From NCBI RefSeq assembly GCF_015711475.1, contig NZ_CP065027.1, positions 1,798,001 through 1,862,000 on the forward strand: DNA of 64,000 bases, in the 5' to 3' direction. The notes beneath the pieces were generated by a model. That model ran no database searches and was not told the DNA's origin. It was given only the letters and a program-made list of their open reading frames with translations. This document shows, piece by piece, positions 1 to 8,454 of this stretch. Positions within the stretch are counted from its first letter, which is position 1, and every line of letters begins with the position of its first letter. The DNA comes from Actinomyces trachealis (GTDB taxonomy: Bacteria > Actinomycetota > Actinomycetes > Actinomycetales > Actinomycetaceae). The position numbers and the translations under genes are program-made.

Positions 1-55
1 GGGCGTCCAGACGCCCGGAGTAGTCCACGGAGCAGGAAGCAATGACGACGCGCAC
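1..55 (-). CDS. nucS: 5' end of endonuclease NucS (cut by window edge)
   Basis: Only the first 18 codons are present, read leftward from a GTG at 55-53. They give V-R-V-V-I-A-S-C-S-V-D-Y-S-G-R-L-D-A, which matches the characteristic N-terminus of the actinobacterial mismatch-specific endonuclease NucS (typical start MRLVIADCSVDY-GRL). NucS replaces MutS/MutL mismatch repair in this phylum by cutting both strands at mismatches. The YbbN-like gene lies upstream on the same strand, an arrangement common in actinobacteria. The rest of the gene is outside the window, so catalytic residues cannot be checked. Confidence 0.72.
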   Translation of the reverse strand, partial: MRVVIASCSVDYSGRLDA

Positions 56-281
56 CGTCGCAGCCTACCGGGCCTCGGCGGTGACATCACCGAGCCGCCA
101 GTGTGAGCCTGACAAGTCTCAAACCTGCTGCTTGCCCCTCCTGCGCCACCCGCCCTGAGAGCAGCCTGAGAGCAGGCAGGTTTGCCACCAAAACCGCTCC
201 GACGTCAGCCTCAGGAGCAGTCTCAGCTCGCTTCCCCAGGCGCGGGGCCCTACAAGGCACGCAGTCAGAAGCGTTCGCAGA

Positions 282-1238
282 TCAGAAAAGCAAGGTAGCC
301 AGGGTGCGGCGGGCACGCACTACCTCAGGTGCGCTAGCGCCGATCACGTCGAACAGCTCTAGCAGGCGCTTGCGTGCGCTCTCCCGCTCGTCACCACTGC
401 TGCGGCGCACGGCTTCCAAGCCCCGCCCCAAGCAGCCGTCCAGGTTGCCCATGGACAAGGCGGCATCAGCGCCAGCGAGCAGCTCCTGGACCCCAGCATC
501 TGGAACGTCAGAAGCAGCCAGCAGGGCCCGCGGGTCCTGACCGTCCAGGCGGGCCATGAGACGCACCTGCTCGCGCGCCACCCGCAACTCTTCGTCGCCT
601 GGCGTCTGGGCCAGTGCGTGGTCGTAGACGGCTTCCGCCGCCGCATAGTCGCCAGCTTCGATGGCTTCGCGGGCAGCCCGCTCGGTCTCAGTCTCCTCCG
701 ACTCGGGGGCGGGGGCATTGCCCGTTCCCCCACCAGACAACACTCCGTCGATGCCGTTGGCCGCTGCCAGTTCCAGGAGCCGGTCAAGCAAGGCCCGCAA
801 CTGCGGCTCCTCGATTGGCCCCTCGAACAGCGGTACCGGTTGCCCAGCCAGCAGCCCCAGTGCTGCAGGCACGCCACGTACCTGCAGCGCCTGGGCCACC
901 TCAGGTGAAGTGTCTGCGTTGAGCAGCGCCAGTTGGAAGCGGTCGCCGTACTGTTGCGCCAGCGTCTCCAGCAGCTCCGCTACCTGCTGAGACGCCTCCG
1001 CACGCGGCGTATGAACAGCGATAACCACCGGCACCTGGGAGCTGGTCTGCGCGATCTCCTGCAGGTTCGCGGCCGTGAGGTCAACGACCAGCATGCTGTT
1101 CACGCCAGCACGGCTCGGGGCTGCCGGTCCGGTCCTCCCTGTGGCCCCAGGAGCGCTGACAGCCTGCGCTCGTTCAGCATTGCCAGCAGGTTTGGCCGGT
1201 GCTAGCTGGGACAGGTCGAAGGCCCCGAACATACTCAT
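282..1238 (-). CDS. YbbN-like thioredoxin-fold/TPR co-chaperone
   Basis: 318 residues. Residues of about 48-155 form a thioredoxin-like fold (VVDLTAANLQEIAQ, then a strand VPVVIAVHT, and the cis-Pro segment RGVPAALGL). The C-terminal half is an alanine-rich helical region with TPR character (EAIEAGDYAAAEAVYDHAL). The redox CxxC site is absent: the corresponding turn reads HTPRAEAS, so it should not act as a disulfide reductase. E. coli YbbN/CnoX is a chaperedoxin that holds proteins for DnaK and GroEL; a similar holdase role is inferred. An AGGAGAG site precedes the ATG. It is transcribed toward nucS and follows a lipoprotein gene on the same strand. Confidence 0.75.
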   Translation of the reverse strand: MSMFGAFDLSQLAPAKPAGNAERAQAVSAPGATGRTGPAAPSRAGVNSMLVVDLTAANLQEIAQTSSQVPVVIAVHTPRAEASQQVAELLETLAQQYGDRFQLALLNADTSPEVAQALQVRGVPAALGLLAGQPVPLFEGPIEEPQLRALLDRLLELAAANGIDGVLSGGGTGNAPAPESEETETERAAREAIEAGDYAAAEAVYDHALAQTPGDEELRVAREQVRLMARLDGQDPRALLAASDVPDAGVQELLAGADAALSMGNLDGCLGRGLEAVRRSSGDERESARKRLLELFDVIGASAPEVVRARRTLATLLF

Positions 1239-1256
1239 ATGCTCTCCTGGATCAGA

Positions 1257-2300
1257 TCAGTTCTTGGCAGCGGCTGAGGCAGATGCGCTGGGCGCTGGGC
1301 TTGGCGCCTGCGAGTCGTCGCGCTCGACTTTCGCCAGGACCACCTCAGCGCCCAGCGTGGTCGCCTGCCCGCCGCCCGCAGCCGGAATGCTGAACGCAAC
1401 CATAGCGTCATAGGTGGCGGTGACCGTGCCGACGACCTCCTTGTTATCCCCCAGCATGATACCAATGTCACTGCTTAAGGTGAGCTTAGATCCAGCGGTA
1501 GTCCGCTTGAAGGTCGTGGTAACGGTCAGGGTGGTTATGACGACGGCGCCGCCGTCGGAGGTGGCCAGCCCTTGGAACCCGTCACTGCCTGCGGCTGCCT
1601 GCACGGTCACCTCACCGGCTGCGGACACGTCGGTGGCGCGATCACGCGCTACCTGCTGGCGCAGCTGGTCATCGGCGAAGGCGGTGCCGTTGGTGCCCTG
1701 CGGGTTGTTGAGGGCGTCAACGTAGGCGTCCAGTACGGCCTGTGGGGTGGCCGCCAGGCTGGCGTCGTCGGCGGTGATCTGTTTGGAACCACTAGCGGCG
1801 GTAGCGGTCTTGGGGAAGGTGGCCCCGCCGAAGACCTGCACCCAACCCCACAGCTGGTAGTCAGAGCGGGCATCCTCCTGGGTCAAAGCAAGCAGCAACG
1901 GCACGTTGGAGGTGTCGGTACCCTCAGTTACCGTGATGGCCGTGCGCGGGAAATCCTGAGTCAGGCCCACGGCGCTGGCCTGGCTGGTGGTCTTGAGGAC
2001 ACGGACGCGCTTGTCGTCGGCAACCGTGGTGGCCAGGGTGTAGGACTCTGCCCGGACCCTGGCGGCCGGACCGGTCAGGTATCCGGTGAGCGCCTTGGGG
2101 TCTTTGGTTGCATCGGCGGCGTCGGCGCCCTTTTGGATGCGCTCCAGCACGGTCACCAGACGTTCTGAGTCGAGCACTGGGTTGACGGTGGGCTCACCGC
2201 TAGGAGCGGCGACGTGCGGAGCCTTCTCTGAGCAGGCGGCCAGCACGGCAGCGGCTAGCAGGGAGCTGGCTCCGATAAAGCCTCGGCGGCTGGTCATCAT
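1257..2300 (-). CDS. Secreted lipoprotein of unknown function
   Basis: 347 residues. The N-terminus has twin arginines (TSRRGF), a hydrophobic stretch and a lipobox LAAC with the modified cysteine at residue 23, so export (possibly by Tat) and lipid anchoring are expected. The mature part is rich in Thr, Ala and Val and has no motif I recognise; the C-terminus is low-complexity Ala/Pro/Ser. Its ATG overlaps the TGA of the upstream membrane protein (ATGATGA at 2297-2300), so the two are translationally coupled and probably act together at the cell surface. Confidence 0.7.
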   Translation of the reverse strand: MMTSRRGFIGASSLLAAAVLAACSEKAPHVAAPSGEPTVNPVLDSERLVTVLERIQKGADAADATKDPKALTGYLTGPAARVRAESYTLATTVADDKRVRVLKTTSQASAVGLTQDFPRTAITVTEGTDTSNVPLLLALTQEDARSDYQLWGWVQVFGGATFPKTATAASGSKQITADDASLAATPQAVLDAYVDALNNPQGTNGTAFADDQLRQQVARDRATDVSAAGEVTVQAAAGSDGFQGLATSDGGAVVITTLTVTTTFKRTTAGSKLTLSSDIGIMLGDNKEVVGTVTATYDAMVAFSIPAAGGGQATTLGAEVVLAKVERDDSQAPSPAPSASASAAAKN

Positions 2301-3781
2301 GCGTTCTCCTGGTTGGTGTTATCGGAGTGGCGGCCGGGAATCGTGCCGAAGATCCGGGCGAGTTCCTCACGGCTGAACGGCCCAGCGTCAACACCCTTGC
2401 GGTTCTCACTGGCGGCGGCCTCGTGCAGGTCGTGCACGTCCACGGTGGACTGGTCTGCGTTGAAATTGGATCGTTCATCGGCGATGACGGGGATGCGACT
2501 GGTGTCGGTCAGGTCTGCAGAAGCAGCACTGACCATCGGCTCGATAACCGGTGCAACCACGAGGTCCTCCTCCATAGTGGTGCCCTCGGAGATTTCAGGG
2601 GCCGGGACCACCGGAGCTTCAACTGGTACCGATCGAGCCTCTGCCGATGTGACTGCAACCGCAGCCGTAGCAGCCCCGAGGGCTGGGGCAGGTGCGGTGG
2701 CGAGCAGCTCAGGAGTCTGGGGCTCCGCCTCAACCGGTGCCGTCTCAAAGGCGGGGCCCTGCGGCAGCTCACGGGCGGCACGGTAGGCGGTTGTAGCCTC
2801 CTCGGTCAGGCCGGGGATGATGGCGGTGCCACGGGCCGCACCAGTGTTCTCACGCACCTGCTCAATGGTCGGTTCAAAGTCGGTCTGAGGCAGTTGCTCC
2901 GTGGTAGGCACGGGAATCGGTGGCATCTCGACGCCGTCGTGCGTGACCTGACCAGAGCGGGGGGCGATCCAGTCGGCGCCCTGCGCTTCAGCGCGCTCCT
3001 TTTCCCGCCGCTCACGCCGGGACAGAGCACGGTCCTGCTTGCCGACCTGAGGGATGGCGGCGGTGGAGATGCCGTCGGCGGTGGCTAGGTGGGCGGCCCG
3101 CTCAGCGGCACGGGCACGGCGCGCCTCGTCCTGGTGGCGCAGCTGTAGGTCCAGCACGAAGCCGAATACGCCGACCAGGAGGAGCATGCCACCGAAGATC
3201 AGCCCCGGGATGAGCCAGGGGGTGGAGGCGGTCCGGGGCCAGCTCAGGGACAGGTTTGGGGCCGGGGCGGTGCCGTCCGTGGCCACCAGCGCCACCATGT
3301 CGGGGTCTGTGGCGTTGAGTTGAAGTGTGGCGGACCCAGTGCCGGTGGCAGTCCGCTGCCACAGATCAGAGGCGGAGGGGTCCGCGCCAGTAGCGACCAG
3401 CGGGGTGCACTGGCCGGTATCGGTGGTGCCAGCGGCGTCGCATGAAGTGAGGATCTGTTTGGAGACCAGCTTGGTCCAACCATCTAGGTCCGTGACAGCC
3501 TCGTAGGGATCGGTGCCGAGCCACGCCTGTGCGTCAGCGGAGCGCGCGATTGCGATGGTGACAGGACTGTCAGCGTCAGCGGCTGTCGCGGTGATGGTCA
3601 CGTCCGGGTCAGCGACGCCAAGCACACCAGGACGAGTGACCACATAGGCGGAGGTCGGCGTCGAGGTGAGTGATGCGACCGCTGTTGAGCTGGGCTTCCA
3701 GATGGTCGCCGAGCAGACGGCCAGGGCGATCGCCACTAGGCCGATCAGCGCGAGGATCTCGCTCAGGATACGTCGTCTCAC
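2297..3781 (-). CDS. Membrane protein with long acidic cytoplasmic tail, function unknown
   Basis: 494 residues from a GTG at 3781-3779, chosen because AAGGAG sits nine bases upstream and the protein then opens with RRR followed by a transmembrane helix (ILALIGLVAIALAVCSA). A longer frame upstream exists but its N-terminus looks noncoding. An extracellular segment of about 200 residues follows, then a second helix (WLIPGLIFGGMLLLVGVFGFVLDL), a basic RRERREKERAE stretch and a long Ala/Pro/Glu-rich tail ending near GTIPGRHSDNTNQENA. The two-helix topology places an exported loop outside and a disordered tail inside. It is coupled to the downstream lipoprotein. No family was recognised. Confidence 0.65.
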   Translation of the reverse strand: MRRRILSEILALIGLVAIALAVCSATIWKPSSTAVASLTSTPTSAYVVTRPGVLGVADPDVTITATAADADSPVTIAIARSADAQAWLGTDPYEAVTDLDGWTKLVSKQILTSCDAAGTTDTGQCTPLVATGADPSASDLWQRTATGTGSATLQLNATDPDMVALVATDGTAPAPNLSLSWPRTASTPWLIPGLIFGGMLLLVGVFGFVLDLQLRHQDEARRARAAERAAHLATADGISTAAIPQVGKQDRALSRRERREKERAEAQGADWIAPRSGQVTHDGVEMPPIPVPTTEQLPQTDFEPTIEQVRENTGAARGTAIIPGLTEEATTAYRAARELPQGPAFETAPVEAEPQTPELLATAPAPALGAATAAVAVTSAEARSVPVEAPVVPAPEISEGTTMEEDLVVAPVIEPMVSAASADLTDTSRIPVIADERSNFNADQSTVDVHDLHEAAASENRKGVDAGPFSREELARIFGTIPGRHSDNTNQENA

Positions 3782-4153
3782 GAGTTGGCACTCCTTGGTT
3801 TTCAGGTACAGCCGGGGCAAGAGAGTGTGCTTGCCAGGGGCGCTCGGACCTGAGCGCGTAAGCACTCGAGACAGCAGAATCCCATGACGAAGCGCGCAAT
3901 GGCGCCGTTCTGGGCGGAAGATCACACAGCCTGCGCCCTGAGCGGACACCGATCTACCTGGTTGAAGCCACGAATACGAGTCTCCTGTTTTGCTACCGAC
4001 TTACATAACGGTGCGATAACGCCGGTTGTTTGAGATGCGCCTGATGCCACCTGACCGATAGGCTGTTTTCGGGCTTCCTGCACTGAGACCCGCCGCCTAT
4101 TCTGACCCTGACCGCCGCGCCCACCCAAGGCGCCTTGCTAGGAGGAGACCTTC
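3782..4153. other. Divergent intergenic region
   Basis: 372 bases between two divergent genes. It must hold both promoters, but I could not find a convincing -35/-10 pair on either strand. The only clear element is the GGAGGAG ribosome binding site at about 4140-4146 for the rightward gene. No gene or RNA was recognised. Confidence 0.5.
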
Positions 4154-5560
4154 GTGCCCGACGAATACACCGAGTTCGCAATTACAATGCGTGGTTATGA
4201 CCGCGCTCAGGTGGACCAGCGACTTGAGGCACTGATGCGTCAGCTTGCCGACGCGCGCCGTGAGGTCGCAGCCTTGGATGCTCGTGCGATGACGGTCGCT
4301 GGCGAACTCGCCGAGGCCAAGCGCCGACTCCGCGAGGCAGACAAGCCCAGCTACGCCGGCTTAGGCTCCCGCATTGAGCAGCTGTTGCGCTCCGCCGAGG
4401 AGCAGAGCGCCTCCATCCTGGCCAAAGCTAACAGTGAGGCTGAAGCCCTGCTTAGCCGCACCCGCCAGAATGCGGCCACCCTTTCCCAGCGCTCTGAGTC
4501 TGAGGCAGCCACTCTCCTGGGTGATGCGCGCCGCGACGCCGCCGAGCTGCGCACTCACGCGGAGAACGAATCCTCCACCACCTTGGCGAACGCTAAGGCT
4601 CGCGCTGACGAGTTGGTGGCCGCTGCCGAGCGCCAGGCCGCGCAGATCACCGCCTCTACTGAGGCCTCCACCTCCGAGGCCACCTCTGCTGCCGAGCGCC
4701 AGGCCCAGCTCGTCCTAGCTCAGGCAAGCAAGAAGGCCAGCGAGGTCACCGTCACCGCCGAGCAGGAAGCCTCTGCCACCCTCGACGCTGCTGTCACCGA
4801 AGCTGAGGAACTGCGTACCTCCAGCACAGAGCAGGCCGAATCGGTCCTGACCGCCGCCCGTTCGGAGGCCAACTCCCTGTTGGAGAAAGTCAAAGCTGAG
4901 GCCGAGGAGCTCCTGAGCACCGCTAAGAAGGAGGCGGCCGAGCTACTGCGCTCCGCCAAGGATGAGTCCGCTGCCGCACACTCGGAGGCCAAAGAGTTGC
5001 GCCAGCAGGCCAGCCTAGAGATCGCGGCGCTACACGAGACCGCCGCCAAGGAGGACTCTGACGCGCACGAGAGTGCCCGCACACGCACCCAGGAGATGAT
5101 CCAGAAAGCTGAGGCTCAGGCTGCCGACGCTGAGTCCCGCCTGAAAGCCGCCCTGGACCGCGCCGAGCAGATCCGTTCCAAGACGGACGAAGAGAACCGC
5201 CAACGCCAGAACGACGCCGCCCATACCGCCGAGGAGACGCTGCGCACCGCCCGCGAGCAGGCCGAGCAGATTGTGCAGGACGCCCGCACCGACGCCGACA
5301 CCATCATGCAGTCCGCCCAGCGCCAGCTGGCTGACCTGGAGCGCCAGCGCGAGTCCGTGACTATCTACTTGGACGAGATGCGCGGTGTGCTGGGCACCGG
5401 GGTGCCTTCTCGTATCCCCGAGCCGGTTGCTCCAATCAACTTGCAGGGTGAGGACACGGAGGCGTCCGAGACCAAGGACGCCAAGCAGTCCTCCGAGGGC
5501 AGGGAGAACCGCTCCAATGAGTCCGACGGCTCCTCCAAGAAGAAGGCTGAGAACAAATAG
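4154..5560 (+). CDS. DivIVA-like coiled-coil protein
   Basis: 468 residues from a GTG preceded by GGAGGAGACC. Residues 5-40 (EFAITMRGYDRAQVDQRLEAL) match the N-terminal DivIVA signature, in which the RGYDRAQVD turn resembles the membrane-curvature-binding start of DivIVA/Wag31. Residues of about 40-430 are an almost uninterrupted Ala/Glu/Lys/Arg-rich coiled coil with repeated EAxxLL, AEEL and AER heptads; the tail is charged and ends KKKAENK. Such proteins scaffold polar growth and cell division in actinobacteria. It is unlikely to be the main DivIVA (Wag31), which is normally next to the ftsZ/sepF cluster, so it is probably a secondary scaffold. A strong terminator follows. Confidence 0.7.
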   Translation: MPDEYTEFAITMRGYDRAQVDQRLEALMRQLADARREVAALDARAMTVAGELAEAKRRLREADKPSYAGLGSRIEQLLRSAEEQSASILAKANSEAEALLSRTRQNAATLSQRSESEAATLLGDARRDAAELRTHAENESSTTLANAKARADELVAAAERQAAQITASTEASTSEATSAAERQAQLVLAQASKKASEVTVTAEQEASATLDAAVTEAEELRTSSTEQAESVLTAARSEANSLLEKVKAEAEELLSTAKKEAAELLRSAKDESAAAHSEAKELRQQASLEIAALHETAAKEDSDAHESARTRTQEMIQKAEAQAADAESRLKAALDRAEQIRSKTDEENRQRQNDAAHTAEETLRTAREQAEQIVQDARTDADTIMQSAQRQLADLERQRESVTIYLDEMRGVLGTGVPSRIPEPVAPINLQGEDTEASETKDAKQSSEGRENRSNESDGSSKKKAENK

Positions 5561-5611
5561 CCTTATCCCTCCCCGCCGCTAGCAGCCCGTGGCAGGCGGC
5601 ATTGAACTAAC

Positions 5612-5647
5612 CTGGTCTCCTCCCCACAAGCGTGGGGAGGAGACCAG
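5612..5647 (+). terminator. Intrinsic terminator after DivIVA-like gene
   Basis: A perfect 16-bp stem (5612-5627 with 5632-5647) closes a four-base loop AAGC and is followed by TTCTTT. It ends the transcript of the coiled-coil gene just before the next small gene. Confidence 0.8.
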
Positions 5648-5673
5648 TTCTTTGCGGCGTCAGGAGCACTGCA

Positions 5674-6120
5674 GTGGCCCCGAAGCAAGACGACGAATGG
5701 GCCGCACAACGCCGTCAGGCAGCGGCGGAGCGGGCCCGGATGCTGCGTGCCCGCCAAAACGCTGAGCACGCCCGAGCGGAGCGGATCGCATACGCTTTCA
5801 CCACAGTGGCCACGCGAGAGGGATTGATGCCCACACCGCTGGTGGCGCGCGGGTACAACGGCGGTACAGCGCGCACTGGTCTGCGCGGCTGGTACCTACG
5901 CTCAGACCAGACGGTGGCTCTGGGCGAGGACGCCGCCTTCTACGTGCTTACCATGCCTCTGGGCTTGCGGGAGCGGATCGCTGGCGCGCGCCCCGCAGCC
6001 GCGCGCGTACCCCTGACGGTGGGTGACGGCGGGCGCGACGGCGACGTCGTCCCCCTGCTGGACGCCTTGGAGCGCCTGCTTCCCGGCTGGCGGGACCGCT
6101 GTGAGGAGCCGCTGGTCTAA
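5674..6120 (+). CDS. Conserved small protein, function unknown
   Basis: 148 residues from a GTG at 5674 with AGGAG eight bases upstream; the longer upstream frame begins inside the terminator hairpin and is rejected. The N-terminal 45 residues are a basic Ala/Arg-rich helix (QRRQAAAERARMLRARQ). The rest is a compact mixed fold with RGYNGGTARTGLRGWYLR and LDALERLLPGWRDRC. No signal peptide or membrane segment is visible. I do not recognise a family. The FYVLTMPLGLRERI stretch suggests a small globular domain. Confidence 0.6.
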   Translation: MAPKQDDEWAAQRRQAAAERARMLRARQNAEHARAERIAYAFTTVATREGLMPTPLVARGYNGGTARTGLRGWYLRSDQTVALGEDAAFYVLTMPLGLRERIAGARPAAARVPLTVGDGGRDGDVVPLLDALERLLPGWRDRCEEPLV

Positions 6121-6156
6121 AGCAGTTGCAGGCTGGTTAGTATCGGAACCAGCTGC

Positions 6157-6447
6157 TTACCAGAGCTGACGCTCCCAGCAAGAGGTGTGCCAGTGGCGGC
6201 GCTCTTCCAGGCCCCGGTCAGCCCCGAACAGGGACTCGTTCGACCAGGCCACCACATGGGGTGTGCCCGGTGGGATCTGCCGGTGGCAACCGGGACAGGT
6301 GTATGGCTTGGTGCTCCCGCGCAGATGACGGACCGTGAACTCGGCGCCGCCTGGCCCGGTCTGGCTGCGTGGCATTGAGGCCAGTCGCCCTAGGTCCAGG
6401 GGGAGGTGCCCATGCCCATAAGGGCGTTTCCTGCTCCGTCTGGCCAT
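6157..6447 (-). CDS. Small putative zinc-binding protein
   Basis: 96 residues. The opening is basic (MARRSRKRPYGHG), then comes a CPGC pair near residue 51 and a distal HWHTSCW, which together could bind one zinc ion. Similar short proteins occur widely in actinobacteria, often under the unsupported label ATP/GTP-binding protein; no nucleotide-binding motif is visible here. It sits alone between convergent genes. Function unknown. Confidence 0.6.
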   Translation of the reverse strand: MARRSRKRPYGHGHLPLDLGRLASMPRSQTGPGGAEFTVRHLRGSTKPYTCPGCHRQIPPGTPHVVAWSNESLFGADRGLEERRHWHTSCWERQLW

Positions 6448-6497
6448 AGGCCTGACTCTAGCTCGACCAGGCGATGGCGGGGTTAGGCGTGGACACG

Positions 6498-6531
6498 GAC
6501 GGGTCGGGGCGCGGTAGTGCCCCGACCCGTC
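6498..6531 (-). terminator. Terminator of sugar ABC operon
   Basis: A 13-bp perfect GC-rich stem (6498-6510 with 6519-6531) with an eight-base loop, lying 18 bases past the stop of the last permease gene. Confidence 0.7.
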
Positions 6532-6548
6532 ACAACGTCATACCTCGG

Positions 6549-7430
6549 TCAGCCCTTGACCGAACCAGCCATCAGGCCGCCCACAAAGTACTTGCCCAGG
6601 AACACGTACACCAGCAGCGTCGGCACGGAGGCGATCAGCGCCCCGGACATCGAGGCCCCGTAGTCGGCCAGGATCGAGCCGTGCGCCAGGTTGTTCAGCG
6701 CCAGGGTCACCGGGCCGGACTGGGCGCCACCACCGAAGAACAGTGCGAACAGGAAGTCATTCCAGGCGCTGGTGAACTGCCAGATGATAACCACCACGAA
6801 GCTGGGCACGGAGATCGGCAGCACCACCGAGAAGTAGGTGCGTAGCATACCGGCGCCGTCCACGCGGGCTGCCTCCACCAGTTCGTCGGGGATGGTCTCA
6901 TAGTAGTTGCGGAAGATCAGGGTGCAGATCGGGATGCCGTAGACCACGTGCATGAAGATCAGGGTGGGGATACCCATGCCCACCTCCGCAGTGGTCAGCA
7001 GCTTCATCAGCGGGATCATCACCGCCTGGTAAGGGATGAACATACCGAACAGGATCAGCGTGAAGACCAGGTTGGCGCCGGGAAAGCGCCACTTGGACAG
7101 GACGAAGCCGTTGGCGCTACCCAGCATGGAGGAGATCAGCGAGGAGGGGATCACTAGCAGCAGGGAGCGCACCAGACCACCACTTAGCTCGTCCCAGGCC
7201 TTGCCCCAGTTGCTGAACTCCCAGGTCCTGGGTAGGAACCAGGTGGTGGAGGGCGAGGCCTCAGCGCCATTCTTGAAGCTGGTGACCAGCAAGACGTAGA
7301 CGGGGAGCAGCACGAACAGCAGGGAGAACAGCAGCAGCACGTAACGGAGCACGGTGCCCCAGGCGATGCCCCGGGTCTGACTGGCTTGCTTGTTGGCAGC
7401 GGCAGAGACCGCCATGGTGTTGGCGCTCAT
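6549..7430 (-). CDS. Carbohydrate ABC transporter permease (MalG type)
   Basis: 293 residues with about six transmembrane helices, starting with VLRYVLLLFSLLFVLLPVYVLL. The EAA loop that docks the ATPase is visible as ELVEAARVDGAGMLRTYFSVVLP, placing it in the MalG/LacG CUT1 group. It is the last gene of a three-gene importer operon and starts two bases after the partner permease stops. No ATPase gene is present; CUT1 systems commonly share one MsmK/MsiK-type ATPase encoded elsewhere. Substrate cannot be deduced beyond an oligosaccharide or sugar derivative. Confidence 0.9.
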   Translation of the reverse strand: MSANTMAVSAAANKQASQTRGIAWGTVLRYVLLLFSLLFVLLPVYVLLVTSFKNGAEASPSTTWFLPRTWEFSNWGKAWDELSGGLVRSLLLVIPSSLISSMLGSANGFVLSKWRFPGANLVFTLILFGMFIPYQAVMIPLMKLLTTAEVGMGIPTLIFMHVVYGIPICTLIFRNYYETIPDELVEAARVDGAGMLRTYFSVVLPISVPSFVVVIIWQFTSAWNDFLFALFFGGGAQSGPVTLALNNLAHGSILADYGASMSGALIASVPTLLVYVFLGKYFVGGLMAGSVKG

Positions 7431-7431
7431 G

Positions 7432-8364
7432 TCACTTCCTCCCCTTGGCGTCGTGGATCAGGTACGGGATGACGGCGATCGCCACCACCAGCAGCAGCAC
7501 GGTCCCGACCGCGGCGGCGTTGGAGTAGTCGTTGTCGGTCATGTAGTTGAACATGTCGATCGCGGGCACCTTGGTGGAGTAGGTGCGCTGATCCGTGATG
7601 GACATGATCAGGTCGAAGGACTTCAAAGACATGTGCCCCACGACGATGACGGCGCTCAGCGCGATTGGGGTCAGCTGGGGGAAGATGATCGACTTATACA
7701 GCTGCCACTCGTTGGCGCCGTCCACGCGGGCGGCTTCCCGCAGGTCATCGCTGATGCCCCGGAAACCCGCCAGGAACAGGGCCATGACGTAACCAGCCAG
7801 CTGCCAGATCGCTGGCAGGGCGATAGCCAGGATGCCGAAGGTGGTGTTCTGGGTCCAGCTGTTCTCCAGGAAGGTCAGCCCCGTCATCTCAAAGAGACGG
7901 TTCAAGCCGGAGGCGTTATCCCCCTCGGCGGAGTTGAGCAGCCAGCGCCACACCACACCCGAGGCCACGAAGGATACCGCCATCGGGAACAGGAAGATCG
8001 AACGGAACAGACCCTCACCCTTGATGGGCTTGTCCAGTAGCCAGGCCCAGATGAAGCCGATAACCAGAGTGCCTGCCAAGAAGGCCACGGTGAACAGCAG
8101 CAGGTTGATGAAGGAGTGCTGGAAGTCAGGGTCCTTGAACAGGTTCACGAAGTTCTCCAAGCCAACGTACTTGGAGGGCTTGCGGCCAGAGATCTGGGCC
8201 GCCTTGTGAGTGTCCATCAGGGAGGTGTTTACGTTCGCCCCGATCATTCCGTAGACGAAGATCGCCACTAGGACCAGTGACGGGGAGATCAGGAGCAGGC
8301 CGGGCCCCCACTGGCGCCAGTGGGACCGTCTGCGTCGTGGTGCTGCAGTCTTGCTTGTGCTCAC
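7432..8364 (-). CDS. Carbohydrate ABC transporter permease (MalF type)
   Basis: 310 residues. A basic N-terminus (APRRRRSHW) precedes the first helix (GPGLLLISPSLVLVAIFVYGMIG); five further helices follow. The EAA loop reads DLREAARVDGANEWQLYKSIIFPQLTP. It pairs with the MalG-type permease downstream and with the binding protein upstream to form the heterodimeric channel of a CUT1 sugar importer. Confidence 0.9.
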   Translation of the reverse strand: MSTSKTAAPRRRRSHWRQWGPGLLLISPSLVLVAIFVYGMIGANVNTSLMDTHKAAQISGRKPSKYVGLENFVNLFKDPDFQHSFINLLLFTVAFLAGTLVIGFIWAWLLDKPIKGEGLFRSIFLFPMAVSFVASGVVWRWLLNSAEGDNASGLNRLFEMTGLTFLENSWTQNTTFGILAIALPAIWQLAGYVMALFLAGFRGISDDLREAARVDGANEWQLYKSIIFPQLTPIALSAVIVVGHMSLKSFDLIMSITDQRTYSTKVPAIDMFNYMTDNDYSNAAAVGTVLLLVVAIAVIPYLIHDAKGRK

Positions 8365-8399
8365 GGTTCTTCCTTGCTGTGATGCCGCCTGTGTGCATG

Positions 8400-8439
8400 G
8401 CTGCGGGGCGGACGGCGCTGGGCTCGTCCGCCCCGCAGC
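8400..8439 (-). promoter_or_regulatory. Hairpin between binding-protein and permease genes
   Basis: A 15-bp perfect stem (8400-8414 with 8425-8439) and ten-base loop sits in the gap between the solute-binding gene and the first permease. In many sugar importers such a hairpin stabilises the upstream mRNA end or partly terminates, so the binding protein is made in excess. That role is inferred. Confidence 0.6.
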
Positions 8440-8454
8440 TGTGGGTCACCCAGC

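Noticed and set aside
4026-4064. Promoter TTGTTT...TAGGCT for the DivIVA-like gene
   Set aside because: Spacing between the two hexamers is about 27 bases, too long for a standard sigma-70-type promoter.
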